Source of the DNA: Sphingobium sp.
GTDB lineage: Bacteria > Pseudomonadota > Alphaproteobacteria > Sphingomonadales > Sphingomonadaceae
Assembly: GCA_020051025.1 (NCBI GenBank)
Contig: JAGVJS010000274.1
Location: 1 to 6,102, forward strand
Direction of reading: 5' to 3'
DNA: 6,102 nt
Position numbers and translations under genes: made by a program. Within the stretch, counting starts at the first letter, position 1; each line of letters begins with the position of its first letter. Below the pieces are notes generated by a model. It was not told where the DNA came from and ran no database searches. It saw only the letters and a program-made list of their open reading frames with translations. Below are positions 6,069-6,102 of the stretch, piece after piece.

Positions 6069-6102
6069 ATGGCAGCGCTGATCGACGGTCGCGCGATGGC
6101 GC
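6069..6102 (+). CDS. folD: FolD, methylene-THF dehydrogenase/methenyl-THF cyclohydrolase (5' end only)
   Basis: ATG 6069 begins 3 nt after the purU stop, with CGGGG at 6057-6061 as a possible ribosome site. The eleven codons before the window edge read MAALIDGRAMA, which closely matches the conserved FolD N terminus (the M-A-x-x-I-D-G-K-x-x-A pattern). FolD interconverts methylene-, methenyl- and 10-formyl-THF using NADP, exactly the step missing between MetF and PurU. The identification rests on a short peptide plus a highly consistent context. No catalytic residues are inside the window. Confidence 0.75.
   Translation, partial: MAALIDGRAMA

Noticed and set aside
1..6102. Mobile elements, CRISPR arrays, tRNA or rRNA genes
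   Set aside because: No transposase, terminal repeats, regularly spaced repeats or tRNA-like cloverleaf sequence was seen on either strand.

Overview
The window is GC-rich and densely coding, with every convincing gene on the + strand. It looks like a chromosomal segment of an alphaproteobacterium, most likely a sphingomonad (Sphingomonas/Sphingobium/Novosphingobium type). The signs are a large TonB-dependent receptor of the Caulobacter/Xanthomonas-like class, a short divergent MetF-type reductase, and the codon preferences. The taxonomic placement is inference from protein style, not a database match.

Left half (1-4099), uptake genes: a 12-helix major facilitator superfamily transporter (21-1292) is followed after 80 bp by an outer-membrane TonB-dependent receptor (1373-4099). 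The gap holds a perfect TTGACA -35 hexamer and a plausible -10. Between them lies an imperfect CG-centred palindrome (GCCAGCGTTGGC) that resembles LacI/GalR-family operators. The two proteins could move one nutrient across the outer membrane and then the inner membrane. The operator-like site and the sugar-porter-like transporter motifs hint at a carbohydrate or glycoside, but the substrate cannot be read from sequence.

Spacer (4100-4314): two GC-rich hairpins (the second with a 12-bp stem) probably end the receptor transcript. They are followed by an AT-rich stretch with a 31-bp imperfect inverted repeat, and then a purine-rich leader with three Shine-Dalgarno-like blocks. This looks like the control region of the next operon.

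Right half (4315-6102), one-carbon operon: a MetF-family methylenetetrahydrofolate reductase, PurU (10-formyl-THF deformylase, probable GTG start at 5208) and the first 11 codons of FolD (cut by the window edge) are packed with gaps of 29 and 3 nt. Together they form a complete route methyl-THF -> methylene-THF -> methenyl-THF -> formyl-THF -> formate + THF. That set is what a cell needs to burn methyl groups loaded on THF by a GcvT-like demethylase (families such as LigM/DesA for methoxy-aromatics, DmdA for DMSP, or glycine-betaine/dimethylglycine systems). No demethylase is in the window, so the methyl donor is unknown; the gene would be expected just downstream or elsewhere. This methyl-oxidation cassette is the most interesting content here. 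Its components are known families, and nothing in the window proves a wholly new system.
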